DNA of 22,139 bases from Actinomycetota bacterium (GCA_016210805.1 JACQTL010000259.1:1-22139); one strand, 5' to 3'. Positions 6,944 to 14,687 are shown, counted from the first letter of the stretch. Notes: generated by a model from the sequence alone, not told the origin. Numbers and translations are program-made.

Positions 6944-8251
6944 GTGAAGCGGCTCGGCCTGGCCGTCGTGGTCCTGCTCCTGGCCCCTGCACCCGTGGCG
7001 AGGGCGGCGGCGCCCCCCAACGTCCTGGTGATCCTCACCGACGACCAGGCCTGGTCGATGTTCTCTCGCCACTACATGCCGACGGTCTACTCGGAGCTGG
7101 TGGACCGGGGCGTGCTGTTCACCCGGGGGTACGTCCACACGCCGTCATGCTGCCCCTCGCGCGCGCAGATCCTCACCGGTCTGTACGGGCATCACAGCGG
7201 CGTCATCTACAACTCGAGCCCTCTCACGAAGCCGACCTTCGTCAAGCCCCTGGACGACGCGGGGTACCGGACGATGCTCGCCGGGAAGTACCTGAACTCC
7301 CACGACTGCTCCCCGCTCCCGTCATGGGACCGGTGGGTGTGCGCGGGCGAGGGAGGGTCGAGCTACACGAAGGTGGACCCGACGCTCAACGTCGACGGGA
7401 ACCTCATCGCCCACCAGGGCTACACCGGTCGCATCCTGGCCGACCATGCGGCCTCGTTCATCTCCGAGTCCCCCGAGCCGTTCTTCGTCCTTTACTCGCC
7501 GACGACGCCACACGGGCCCCTGAACGACGACCGCCGGCCGTTCTACCCCGCTCCCTACGTACGGGCCCCGAGCTACGACGAAGACACGGCGAGCACCGGC
7601 AAGCCCGGATACACCCACAAGCCACCGCTGACCGACGCTCAACGCCTCGACTGGGAAGCCCAGTGGCGGAAGATGGCCCGCCACGTCCGGGCGCTCGACG
7701 ACGACCTCGGCGTCCTGCTCGCCGCCGTCCCGGACGACACCCTGGTCGTCTTCCTGTCAGACAACGGGTGGCTGAGCGGCGAACACCGCTGGCGAGGCAA
7801 GGGGGTCCCCTACGAGGAAGCCGTCCGGGTGCCCTTCGTGGTCCGCTACCCTCGAGCGAGCCCGGGCGGCTGGTCGACCGGCGCGCTGGCGCTCAACGTG
7901 GACATCGCCTCGACCATCGCGGACGCGGTCGGGTTCGACTGGGTGGACGACGGGAAGTCCCTGCTCCCGATCCTGACGGGGGAGGCCGGCCTGGTCCGCA
8001 CGGCGGCATTGCTGGGCCAGTGCAAGGGGTCGGCGAAGCTCTGCCCCGGCACCGTCGGCACATCGGCCCCCGGGTTCTACGGGCTGGTGACCCGCCGGTG
8101 GAAGTACGTGGAGTACGGCACGGGGGAGAAGGAGCTGTACGACCTCGGGGCCGATCCGTACGAGATCACGAACAGGGCTGGGGCGAGGCCCAACCTCGTC
8201 AACAAGCTGTCGGCTCAGATGCACGCTCTCGTCGGCCAGGCCCCTTCCTAG
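6944..8251 (+). CDS. Secreted formylglycine-dependent sulfatase
   Basis: This 435-aa type I sulfatase starts with a signal peptide (MKRLGLAVVVLLLAPAPVARA). The N-terminal metal-binding segment VLVILTDDQ (28-35) follows. The Cys-type sulfatase signature C69-C70-P-S-R73 continues with AQILTGLYGHHSG. Further family segments are YRTMLAGKYLN, FFVLYSPTTPHGP, FLSDNGWLSGEHRWRGKG, the ending VRVPFVVRYP, and KELYDLGADPYE. C69 should become formylglycine; the converting enzyme (FGE) must lie elsewhere. The overall pattern is closest to N-acetylglucosamine-6-sulfatase-like and choline-sulfatase-like enzymes, but the substrate is not readable. GTG at 6944 gives a complete signal peptide. The stop TAG shares bases with the stop of the convergent membrane-protein gene (CTAG at 8248-8251). 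Confidence 0.9.
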   Translation: MKRLGLAVVVLLLAPAPVARAAAPPNVLVILTDDQAWSMFSRHYMPTVYSELVDRGVLFTRGYVHTPSCCPSRAQILTGLYGHHSGVIYNSSPLTKPTFVKPLDDAGYRTMLAGKYLNSHDCSPLPSWDRWVCAGEGGSSYTKVDPTLNVDGNLIAHQGYTGRILADHAASFISESPEPFFVLYSPTTPHGPLNDDRRPFYPAPYVRAPSYDEDTASTGKPGYTHKPPLTDAQRLDWEAQWRKMARHVRALDDDLGVLLAAVPDDTLVVFLSDNGWLSGEHRWRGKGVPYEEAVRVPFVVRYPRASPGGWSTGALALNVDIASTIADAVGFDWVDDGKSLLPILTGEAGLVRTAALLGQCKGSAKLCPGTVGTSAPGFYGLVTRRWKYVEYGTGEKELYDLGADPYEITNRAGARPNLVNKLSAQMHALVGQAPS

Positions 8252-9183
8252 GGCGCTACTCCGGCCCTCCGAGACCGGCGGACCATGGGAAAGAGCGTCG
8301 CGTACGCGATGCCGACCGCCACCACGGCTCCGGCGATCGCGGCGGCCAACACGACGTCGGTCTGGTGGGAGGCCACCCGGCCGGCCACGGCCACCAGGGC
8401 GGCGTGTACCACGAGCGGGACGACGGCTCGGCGCCCGTCACCTCCCCCCTCGGCCCCGGCACGGCGGCGCGAGAGGGCGCCCCTCAGCCACCACCCCACC
8501 GGGTCGGCGACCAGCAGCCCGGCGACCCCGAGGATGCCCACGAAGGCCGCCTCCCGGTTCCCCGCCCCCGCCGCCGCGGCCCACACGAGGACGGCCGCCG
8601 CCGGGAGCGAGCAGGCGGGCCCCAGGACGGCGACCCGGAGCGGCCACGAGAGCAGCGCGACCACCGTCGCCGCCGCCAGCAGGACGAGCGCGGCCTCCAC
8701 GTCGGGGACCCCGACGAACACCCCCGCCGCCGAGCCGGCGAACAGGAACGCCTCCAGGCGCCGCTCCCCGTCCAGGCCCTCCGACCGGGCCACCCCCGAC
8801 CGCGCGTGCATCGACCAGCCGATCACGGCGACGGCCGCGGCCACGGCCCACGGCGCCCAGTCGGGCGATCGGTCGGGCAGGCCGAGCAGCCCCAGGACCA
8901 GGGCTCCCGTGACGACCCCGACGAACGCGTGGGCCGGACGGATCACCGCCCGGAGCAGGCCGACCACGGCGAGCAGTCCCGTCCCGGCGGCCAGCCCGGC
9001 GGGGAGCTCGCCACGGAGCGACCAGCCGGCCAGGAAGGCCACGGCGACCAGGGCCCCGCCGACCGGCGCCAGGCGCCTGGCCCGCCGGACGAGCGCCGCG
9101 ACGAGGAGCCAACCCCCGGCCGCACCGCCTCCGGCGAAGAGCCCCCATACGAGCGCCTCTCGGTCGATGGTGATCCCCGACAC
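8248..9183 (-). CDS. Polytopic membrane protein of unknown function
   Basis: This 311-aa, very Ala/Val/Leu/Gly-rich protein shows roughly eight or nine hydrophobic segments separated by short Arg-rich loops (RRARRL, HARSGVARSEGLDGERR, LSRRRAGAEGGGDGRR, MVRRSRRAG). I recognise no family motif. By arginine placement, the positive loops should face the cytoplasm. GTG at 9183 is the only start close to the first hydrophobic stretch. It lies 37 bp downstream of the DivIVA-like gene in the same direction and may be cotranscribed with it. A role in envelope growth is only suggested by that neighbour. Confidence 0.75.
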   Translation of the reverse strand: MSGITIDREALVWGLFAGGGAAGGWLLVAALVRRARRLAPVGGALVAVAFLAGWSLRGELPAGLAAGTGLLAVVGLLRAVIRPAHAFVGVVTGALVLGLLGLPDRSPDWAPWAVAAAVAVIGWSMHARSGVARSEGLDGERRLEAFLFAGSAAGVFVGVPDVEAALVLLAAATVVALLSWPLRVAVLGPACSLPAAAVLVWAAAAGAGNREAAFVGILGVAGLLVADPVGWWLRGALSRRRAGAEGGGDGRRAVVPLVVHAALVAVAGRVASHQTDVVLAAAIAGAVVAVGIAYATLFPMVRRSRRAGVAP

Positions 9184-9220
9184 GCCCTCAGCATCCCAGG
9201 CCCCGCGGGCCCGGGAGACC

Positions 9221-9928
9221 TCAGGAGGCGGTCTCGGGGAGGGTCAGGTCGAAGTCCGGCGCGGTCGGGAGCATCGCTTCGGGGGCCGCAACCGGCTCCG
9301 GGCCGGGAGGTTCCTCGAGCCGGTCGGTGATCTCGGCCACGCGCTCCCGGACCCGCATGAGCTCCCGGATCAGGGCCTCGCGGACCGCACGGAGGTCGCC
9401 CAGGCGCTTCTCGGCCTCGAGCCGGGCTCGCTGCACGAGGTCCCCGCTCTCGGCCTGGGCCCGGATCGCCTCGTCCCGGGCCCTGGCGATGATCCGCCTG
9501 GCCTCGTCCTCCGCCTCGCCCCGGACCCGGGATGCGTGCTCCTCGGCCTCCTTGAGGACCTCGGCCATCCGGCTGGCCAGCTCGGAGGGGAGGTTGTGCG
9601 CCGCCTCCAGGGGAGCCTCCGACGGATCCCCGCCGCGGGCCTCTGACTTCCGCAACCGGGAGAGCTGGATGTTGAGGTCGGTGAACCAGTCCGCCAGCCT
9701 GGTCAGGTAGTCCCGGACGGCCTCGGGGTCGTATCCGCGGGCCACCGTGGGGAAGGCCCGTCGGCGGATCTCGTCCGCGGTCGTCCAGTCCGATGGCGCG
9801 AGCTCGGCCCGGTCGTCCTCGTCTGGAACGGGCCGGCGCTCGGCACCGTCGTCGGAGCGGATGTCGGTTGTCCCGTCTCGCTGCACGTCGAACCCCGTCC
9901 TCACCTGCTCCATCACACATCGGCGCAC
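9221..9928 (-). CDS. DivIVA-like coiled-coil protein
   Basis: The 235-aa protein has a disordered acidic start (1-48). A DivIVA-type N-terminal motif, TADEIRRRAFPTVARGYDPE (50-69), continues with AVRDYLTRLADWF. A long coiled coil follows (about 118-206, rich in Glu, Arg and Ala, with AEVLKEAEEHASRVRGEAED), and the tail is acidic and Pro-rich. DivIVA/Wag31 relatives sit at curved membranes and guide polar growth or septation. The canonical DivIVA motif normally begins at the N-terminus; the 48-residue leader here makes it a DivIVA-domain relative rather than a clear Wag31 orthologue. GTG at 9928 is used; ATG at 9913 is equally possible, as neither has a clear Shine-Dalgarno site. Confidence 0.8.
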   Translation of the reverse strand: MRRCVMEQVRTGFDVQRDGTTDIRSDDGAERRPVPDEDDRAELAPSDWTTADEIRRRAFPTVARGYDPEAVRDYLTRLADWFTDLNIQLSRLRKSEARGGDPSEAPLEAAHNLPSELASRMAEVLKEAEEHASRVRGEAEDEARRIIARARDEAIRAQAESGDLVQRARLEAEKRLGDLRAVREALIRELMRVRERVAEITDRLEEPPGPEPVAAPEAMLPTAPDFDLTLPETAS

Positions 9929-9973
9929 GGGGGGCGAACCTGTAACCGGAGCCCGGACGGGATTGGACCGATA

Positions 9974-9986
9974 TGCGAAGTTCGCA
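9974..9986. promoter_or_regulatory. Perfect inverted repeat upstream of the DivIVA-like gene
   Basis: TGCGAA-G-TTCGCA has 6-bp perfect arms around one base, 46 bp upstream of the DivIVA-like start and 18 bp beyond the 3' end of tRNA-Asn. It could be an operator; the loop is too small for a transcription terminator. Confidence 0.3.
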
Positions 9987-10004
9987 ATGGTTCGGAAGGG
10001 CTGG

Positions 10005-10077
10005 CTCCGGGGGCGAGACTCGAACTCGCAACCATCGGCTTAACAGGCCGCCGCTCTGCCGGTTGAGCTACCCCGGA
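10005..10077 (-). tRNA. tRNA-Asn (anticodon GTT)
   Basis: This is a 73-base cloverleaf with acceptor TCCGGGG/CCCCGGA, D stem GCTC/GAGC, anticodon loop CTGTTAA, T arm GCGAG-TTCGAGT-CTCGC and discriminator G. CCA is not encoded. The outermost anticodon-stem pair appears to be a G-A mismatch (GCGGC against GCCGA), a small oddity. Confidence 0.95.
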
Positions 10078-10081
10078 TCGC

Positions 10082-10093
10082 GAGCAAGTGTAC
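10082..10093 (-). promoter_or_regulatory. -10 region of the tRNA-Asn promoter
   Basis: On the minus strand the -10 reads TACACT (10092-10087), preceded by TGG (extended -10 form), nine bases before the tRNA 5' end. The 12-mer GAGCAAGTGTAC on the plus strand is repeated exactly upstream of rpoD. Confidence 0.55.
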
Positions 10094-10169
10094 CAACGGG
10101 CCCCCCGCGCCCTTTCGTTTAGGGTGGGGCGGGCAGGGCACGATCCGAGGCGGTGAGGAGGGAGACCGG

Positions 10170-10436
10170 ATGAGCTTCAGGACGGGGCTGGTCGTGGGGT
10201 TCGGCGTCGGCTACGTGCTCGGTGCCAAGGCGGGCCGGGCCCGGTACGAGCAGATCAGGACGTGGTGGGACCGGTTCTCGGGCGATCCCCGCGTCCAGGA
10301 GCTGACCGAGCGGGGGAAGTCCGTCGCCGCCCAGACCGGTCGCAGGGGGTTCGAGGCGATCCAGACCGGCGTGGAGAAGGCCTCGGCGTCGGTCCGGGCC
10401 CGACTGCACGGCGACGGGAACGGCCAGGCCCGGTGA
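10170..10436 (+). CDS. Small YtxH-like membrane protein
   Basis: This 88-aa protein starts with a single hydrophobic, glycine-rich segment (GLVVGFGVGYVLGAKAGRAR), the pattern of the YtxH-like small proteins common in Actinomycetota, and ends in an amphipathic tail (RFSGDPRVQELTERGKS). Its function is unknown; relatives are often tied to stress response or the envelope. ATG at 10170 follows GAGGAGGGAG, a strong ribosome-binding site. TAGGGT at 10120-10125 may be its -10 element. It converges with rpoD, leaving 7 bp between the stops. Confidence 0.8.
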   Translation: MSFRTGLVVGFGVGYVLGAKAGRARYEQIRTWWDRFSGDPRVQELTERGKSVAAQTGRRGFEAIQTGVEKASASVRARLHGDGNGQAR

Positions 10437-10443
10437 GGCCAGG

Positions 10444-11757
10444 CTACTCCAGGTAGTCCCGGAGCTTCTGCGACCTCGAGGGGTGGCGGAGCTTCGACAG
10501 CGTCTTCGACTCGATCTGGCGGATCCGCTCCCTGGTGACCCCGAACTCCCGGCCGACCTCCTCCAGGGTCCGGGGGTGGCCGTCGGTGAGGCCGAACCGG
10601 AGCTGGATCACCTTCTTCTCCCGCTCGGAGAGGGTGTGCAGGACCGACTCGAGCTGCTCCTGCAGCAGGATGAAGCTGGCCGCGTCGATGGGGACCACCG
10701 CGTCGGAGTCCTCGATGAAGTCCCCGAGGTGCGAGTCCTCCTCCTCCCCGATGGGCGTCTCCAGGGACACCGGCTCCTGGGAGACCTTCAGGATCTCGCG
10801 GACCTTCTCCGCCGGGATGCCCATCTGCCTGCCGATCTCCTCGGGGAGGGGCTCGCGGCCGAGGTCCTGGAGGAGCTGGCGCTGGACCCGGACCAGCTTG
10901 TTGATCGTCTCGACCATGTGCACGGGGATCCGGATCGTGCGGGCCTGGTCGGCGATGGCCCTGGTGATGGCCTGGCGGATCCACCACGTCGCGTAGGTGG
11001 AGAACTTGAAGCCCTTGGAGTACGCGAACTTCTCCACCGCCCGGATCAGGCCCAGGTTCCCCTCCTGGATCAGGTCCAGGAACAGCATCCCCCGGCCCAC
11101 GTACCGCTTGGCGATCGAGACGACCAGCCTGAGGTTGGCCTCGATCAGCTTCTTCTTGGCGAGCTGGCCGTCGCGCTCGATCCGGCGGAGGAAGCCGACC
11201 AGCTCTTCCCGGTTCCGGGGCTTCCAGCTGCGGGACAGCCGGTCCCGGCCGATCCCCTCCACCTTGCCGAACTTCTCGATCTGATGCTCGCGGATCTGGA
11301 CCACCCGGTCGACCACGGTCCGCAGGCGTTTTTGGTCCACCTTGGTCGCCGGGCCGTCCAGAAAGGCGGCGAGCTCCGTGGCGAACTCCCCCGCCTCGAT
11401 CCGCCGGGCCAGGTCGACCTCCTGCGCCGCGGTCAGCAGGGGGACCTTCCCGATCTCCTTGAGGTACATGCGTACCGGGTCGTTGGTGGGGGCCTTGAGG
11501 ACGTCGTCGTCGCGCGGCGCGGCGGCCTCGATCTGCTCGGCGATCTCCTCGCCGGGCACCTCGATGATCTCGATGCCCTCGTCCCGGAGGAACTCCTCCA
11601 TCTGGGCCAGGAAGTCCTCGACCTGCTCGGGGGTGAGATCCTCGACGGTAAGGGTCTCGAGGAGGTCCTCGGACGTCACGAACCCCCGCTCACGCCCCCG
11701 TTCGGCGATGGCTTTCTTGGCTTCATCGAGTCCCAGGTAGGGCGCCACGTCCGTCAA
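10444..11757 (-). CDS. rpoD: Primary RNA polymerase sigma factor (SigA/HrdB type)
   Basis: This 437-aa protein is the housekeeping sigma factor that directs RNA polymerase to -10/-35 promoters. Visible parts are region 1.2 (DPVRMYLKEIGKVPLL, 93-108) and region 2 (ANLRLVVSIAKRYVGRGMLF at 207 onward, then IQEGNLGLIRAVEKF and FSTYATWWIRQAITRAIADQ at 252-271). Region 3 runs from about 275 to 355 (IRIPVHMVETINKL, DFIEDSDAVVP). Region 4 contains the helix-turn-helix TLEEVGREFGVTRERIRQIE (397-416), followed by SKLRHPSRSQKLRDYL. The acidic region 1.1 is short. Between regions 1.2 and 2 lies a segment of about 80 residues, longer than I recall for HrdB. TTG at 11757 is chosen because GAGGAG stands six bases upstream. 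Confidence 0.97.
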   Translation of the reverse strand: MTDVAPYLGLDEAKKAIAERGRERGFVTSEDLLETLTVEDLTPEQVEDFLAQMEEFLRDEGIEIIEVPGEEIAEQIEAAAPRDDDVLKAPTNDPVRMYLKEIGKVPLLTAAQEVDLARRIEAGEFATELAAFLDGPATKVDQKRLRTVVDRVVQIREHQIEKFGKVEGIGRDRLSRSWKPRNREELVGFLRRIERDGQLAKKKLIEANLRLVVSIAKRYVGRGMLFLDLIQEGNLGLIRAVEKFAYSKGFKFSTYATWWIRQAITRAIADQARTIRIPVHMVETINKLVRVQRQLLQDLGREPLPEEIGRQMGIPAEKVREILKVSQEPVSLETPIGEEEDSHLGDFIEDSDAVVPIDAASFILLQEQLESVLHTLSEREKKVIQLRFGLTDGHPRTLEEVGREFGVTRERIRQIESKTLSKLRHPSRSQKLRDYLE

Positions 11758-11798
11758 TGCAGGCTCCTCGTTCTCGGCGTGGGCTCGTAGCGATGTGG

Positions 11799-11810
11799 GA
11801 GCAAGTGTAC
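11799..11810 (-). promoter_or_regulatory. -10 region of the rpoD promoter
   Basis: TACACT read on the minus strand lies in the 89-bp gap between dnaG and rpoD, about 47 bases before the TTG start. The surrounding 12 bases are identical to those of the tRNA-Asn promoter, which supports both. No good -35 hexamer is present. Confidence 0.5.
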
Positions 11811-11846
11811 GAGAGGAATCCGCGGGCGACCCCTCGGCCCCTCCGG

Positions 11847-13661
11847 TCAGGACGCGCTCCGGTCCCTGATCCGGCGGCGGTCGCCCTCCAGGGCGATGAG
11901 CTCCTCGAACAGGGGCTCGTAGTCGGGGCTGGTGACCGGGTTCAGCTTCTGGAGGCTCCGGCGGATGGCGTCGATCCGCCGGTCGAGGAGGAGCTCCTCC
12001 AGCCGCTGGTGGACGTGGGCGGCGTACGACGGCCCCTCCCCCAGGGTCGCCTCCACGGCCAGGGCCGAGAGGGCGGAGGCCAGCCGCTCGTCCTCCTCCT
12101 CGGAGACCATGCCCCGGACGTCGGTCCCCCGCTCCCGGAGCAGCGCGAACAGGCGCCGGTGCTGGGCCCGGTCGAAGTGCTCCTCCCGGAGCCGGTCCGC
12201 GAGCTCGCCGTAGACCTCCGCGTCCTGGACGAGGAGCTTGAGCATCTCCCGCTCGGCGCGGTGCTGGGGCGAGAGGCGGGCGGGCGTGCCGGAGTCGGCG
12301 GCCTGCGGACCGCCCTCCTCCCCGGACCGGACCGCCACCCGCCCCGAGCGGCCGGCCCGCTCGAGCTCGAGCATGACCGAGGTGTCGCTCACCCCGACCA
12401 GGTCGGCCAGGAGGTGCGCGTACTCCTCGCGGCGGATCGGGTCGGTGAGCCCGGACACCACGGGGAGCGCCGCCCGGACGGCCCGGGAGCGCCCCTCCAC
12501 GCTCGACGCGTCGTGGGCGGAGAGGGTCCGGCGGACCATGTACTCGACCAGCGGCACGGCGCCCCCGGCGAGCTCGCGGAACGCGTCGCCCCCGTGGGCC
12601 CTGACGAAGTCGGCGGGGTCCTGTCCCTCCGGCAGCACGAGCACGACGGCATCGAGGTCGAACCGCTCGTGGAACGCGTAGGCCCGCTCGGCGGCCCGGG
12701 CCCCCGCCTCGTCGGAATCGAAGGAGAGGACGGCCCGCCGGGCGAAGCGAGACAGCAGCCGGAAGTGGCCCTCGGACAGGGCCGTCCCGCAGGTGGCCAC
12801 GGCCGTCTCGACCCCGGCCTGGTGCAGGGCGATCACGTCCGTGTACCCCTCCACCACGAAGGCCTCCCCGCTCCGGGCCACGGCCGGCTTGGCCCGGTTG
12901 AGGTTGTAGAGCATCTCGCCCTTGCGGTACACGGGGGTCTCCGGGGAGTTCAGGTACTTCGGCCCCGACGCGCCGGCGTCCTCACGGGGGAGCTGCCGGG
13001 CCCCCAGTCCCACGGCGTGCCCCGACAGGTCGTGGACCGGGAAGGTGATCCTCCCCCGGAACCGGTCCCTGATCGTCCCCCCGGCGTCCCGGACGGCGAG
13101 CCCCGCCTCGACGAGCAGCTCCGGCGAGAAGCGCGGGGAGAGGCGGCGGAGGAGGAAGTCGGCGTACATCGGCGCGTAGCCGACCCCGAACGTCGTGGCG
13201 GCCTCCCCGTCGATCCCCCTGGACTCGAGGTAGGCCCGGGCCTCGGCTCCCTCCCTGGCCTCCGCCAGGGTCCGGCGGTAGAGCTCGGCGGCCCTGTCGT
13301 TCGCGTCGTACAGGGCCTGGCGGCGGGAGGCGGCCCGGCGGTCGGCGGGGCTCTCCCCCTCGTACCGCAGCGCGATCCCGGCGTCCCCGGCCAGCCGCTC
13401 CACGGCCTCCACGAAGTCGAGGCTCTCGATCTCGCGGAGGAACCGGATCGCGTCGCCGCCCGCCCCGCAGCCGAAGCAGTGGTACACGCCCTTGGTGGGC
13501 GAAACGGAGAGCGAGGGCGTCTTCTCCTGGTGGAAGGGGCAGATGCCCACGAACGAGTCGTGGCCGGCCTTCTTCAGCGTGAGGTAGCCGCCGACGAGCT
13601 TGAGGATGTCCGTTCGCTCCCGGACGGCCTCTATGTCCTCCTGTCGGATCCTTCCCGCCAC
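11847..13661 (-). CDS. dnaG: DNA primase
   Basis: This 604-aa bacterial primase makes the RNA primers for replication. It starts with the CHC2 zinc ribbon: C41-PFHQEKTPSLSVSPTKGVYH, with ligands C41, H44, C62 and C65 (the last two in CFGCGAGGD). The RNA polymerase core follows. The Toprim motifs are EGYTDVIALHQAG (E271) and VLSFDSDEAG (D315, D317). The C-terminal third (after about 420) is the helicase-interacting part and is less conserved. GTG at 13661 has AGGAG five bases before it and begins the usual GRIRQEDIEAVRERTDI; the open frame upstream is antisense-like extension within dgt territory. Only 8 bp separate it from the dgt stop, so the two are cotranscribed. Confidence 0.97.
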   Translation of the reverse strand: MAGRIRQEDIEAVRERTDILKLVGGYLTLKKAGHDSFVGICPFHQEKTPSLSVSPTKGVYHCFGCGAGGDAIRFLREIESLDFVEAVERLAGDAGIALRYEGESPADRRAASRRQALYDANDRAAELYRRTLAEAREGAEARAYLESRGIDGEAATTFGVGYAPMYADFLLRRLSPRFSPELLVEAGLAVRDAGGTIRDRFRGRITFPVHDLSGHAVGLGARQLPREDAGASGPKYLNSPETPVYRKGEMLYNLNRAKPAVARSGEAFVVEGYTDVIALHQAGVETAVATCGTALSEGHFRLLSRFARRAVLSFDSDEAGARAAERAYAFHERFDLDAVVLVLPEGQDPADFVRAHGGDAFRELAGGAVPLVEYMVRRTLSAHDASSVEGRSRAVRAALPVVSGLTDPIRREEYAHLLADLVGVSDTSVMLELERAGRSGRVAVRSGEEGGPQAADSGTPARLSPQHRAEREMLKLLVQDAEVYGELADRLREEHFDRAQHRRLFALLRERGTDVRGMVSEEEDERLASALSALAVEATLGEGPSYAAHVHQRLEELLLDRRIDAIRRSLQKLNPVTSPDYEPLFEELIALEGDRRRIRDRSAS

Positions 13662-13669
13662 CCCTACTC

Positions 13670-14674
13670 CTACAGGAGCCAGCCCTGGGGAAGGAAGACC
13701 TGCTCGTACGTCCGCAGGGCGTACCGGTCCGTCATCCCCGCGATGTGGTCCGCCACGCGGGTCGGGAGGTCGCCGGGCGCCTGATGGTACTCCTCCGGGA
13801 CCTGGTCGGGGTGATCCAGGTAGTGGCGGAACAGGGCCCGGACCACGCCGATGGCCTTCTCCTGCTCGGGGCGGGCCTCGTCCCTGAGGTAGACCCGCTC
13901 GAACATGAAATCGCGGAGCTCGTCCAGGGCCCGGTGGACCGGCGGGGAGAGCCCCACCTGGACGGCGCCCTCGCTGGTCTCGACGAGGTCCCCCACCAGG
14001 GTGGCGATCCGGTCGCCGTGGGTCCGGCCCAGCACGTCCATCGCGCCGGCCGGCGGGTCGTCCGGGGCGATCAGCCCGGCCCGGATCGCGTCGTCGACAT
14101 CGTGGTTCACGTAGGCGATCCGGTCGGCGAACCGGACCACCTGGGCCTCGGGCGTGGCCGGGTCGGGCATCGACCACGGGTGGTTCAAGATCCCGTCCCG
14201 GACCTCCCAGGTCAGGTTCAGCCCGGCCCCGTCACGCTCCAGGTGGTCGACCACGCGCAGGCTCTGCTCGTTGTGCCGGAAGGGCCGCCCGAGGAGGGGG
14301 GTCAGGGCCTGCTCGCCGAGGTGCCCGAAGGGGGTATGGCCCAGGTCGTGGCCGAGCGCGACGGCCTCGACCAGGTCCTCGTTCAGCCGGAGGGCCCGGG
14401 CGGCCGTCCGGGCGATCTGGGACACCTCGAGGGTGTGGGTCAGCCGGACCCGGAAGTGGTCGCCCTCCGGGGCGATGAACACCTGGGTCTTGTGCTTCAG
14501 CCGGCGGAACGCCTTGGCGTGCACGATGCGGTCCCGGTCCCGCTGGAAGGCGGTCCGCAGGGCGTCCGGCTCCTCCTCCCGCTCCCGGCCCTTGGACGCC
14601 TCGGCCAGGGTGGCCCGGGGGGAGAGGACGGCCCGCTCGATCTCCTCGGTGCGCTCGCGAGGGGTGGACGACAT
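13670..14674 (-). CDS. dgt: dGTPase / HD-domain dNTP triphosphohydrolase
   Basis: This 334-aa enzyme hydrolyses dNTPs to deoxynucleoside and triphosphate, controlling nucleotide pools. HD-domain metal ligands are visible: H80 (RLTHTLEVSQIART), H109-D110 (ALGHDLGHTPFGHLGE) and D184 (FADRIAYVNHDVDDAI). The N-terminal segment RTAFQRDRDRIVHAKAFRRL and KTQVF are typical of the family. It is shorter than many actinobacterial Dgt proteins of about 420 aa, but all HD elements are present. ATG at 14674 fits the family N-terminus. It leads into dnaG, the order commonly seen in Actinomycetota. Its promoter may be leaderless (see 14675-14687). Confidence 0.95.
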   Translation of the reverse strand: MSSTPRERTEEIERAVLSPRATLAEASKGREREEEPDALRTAFQRDRDRIVHAKAFRRLKHKTQVFIAPEGDHFRVRLTHTLEVSQIARTAARALRLNEDLVEAVALGHDLGHTPFGHLGEQALTPLLGRPFRHNEQSLRVVDHLERDGAGLNLTWEVRDGILNHPWSMPDPATPEAQVVRFADRIAYVNHDVDDAIRAGLIAPDDPPAGAMDVLGRTHGDRIATLVGDLVETSEGAVQVGLSPPVHRALDELRDFMFERVYLRDEARPEQEKAIGVVRALFRHYLDHPDQVPEEYHQAPGDLPTRVADHIAGMTDRYALRTYEQVFLPQGWLL

Positions 14675-14687
14675 CGGCGCCACCCTA
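14675..14687 (-). promoter_or_regulatory. Extended -10, possible leaderless promoter of dgt-dnaG
   Basis: On the minus strand TGC-TAGGGT (hexamer at 14687-14682) is followed by seven bases and ATG. This is an extended -10 with the spacing that starts RNA at or next to the start codon. Confidence 0.45.

Noticed and set aside
5093..7138. A 681-codon open frame on the minus strand across the propeller gene, tRNA-Met and the sulfatase start
   Set aside because: It is antisense to a clear secreted propeller protein, reads as Arg/Gly/Pro/Val-rich low complexity and crosses a tRNA. Such frames are expected in DNA with very high GC at third positions.
6716..10077. Integrated element using one of the two tRNA genes as attachment site
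   Set aside because: I found no repeated tRNA 3' end, integrase or phage gene nearby.
10483..11790. A 435-codon plus-strand frame antisense to rpoD
   Set aside because: The product is Leu/Asp/Gly-rich with no domain, exactly the mirror of a well-conserved sigma factor.
11757..13784. A 675-codon plus-strand frame antisense to dnaG
   Set aside because: The opposite strand has all the zinc and Toprim motifs of primase; this frame has none of any family.
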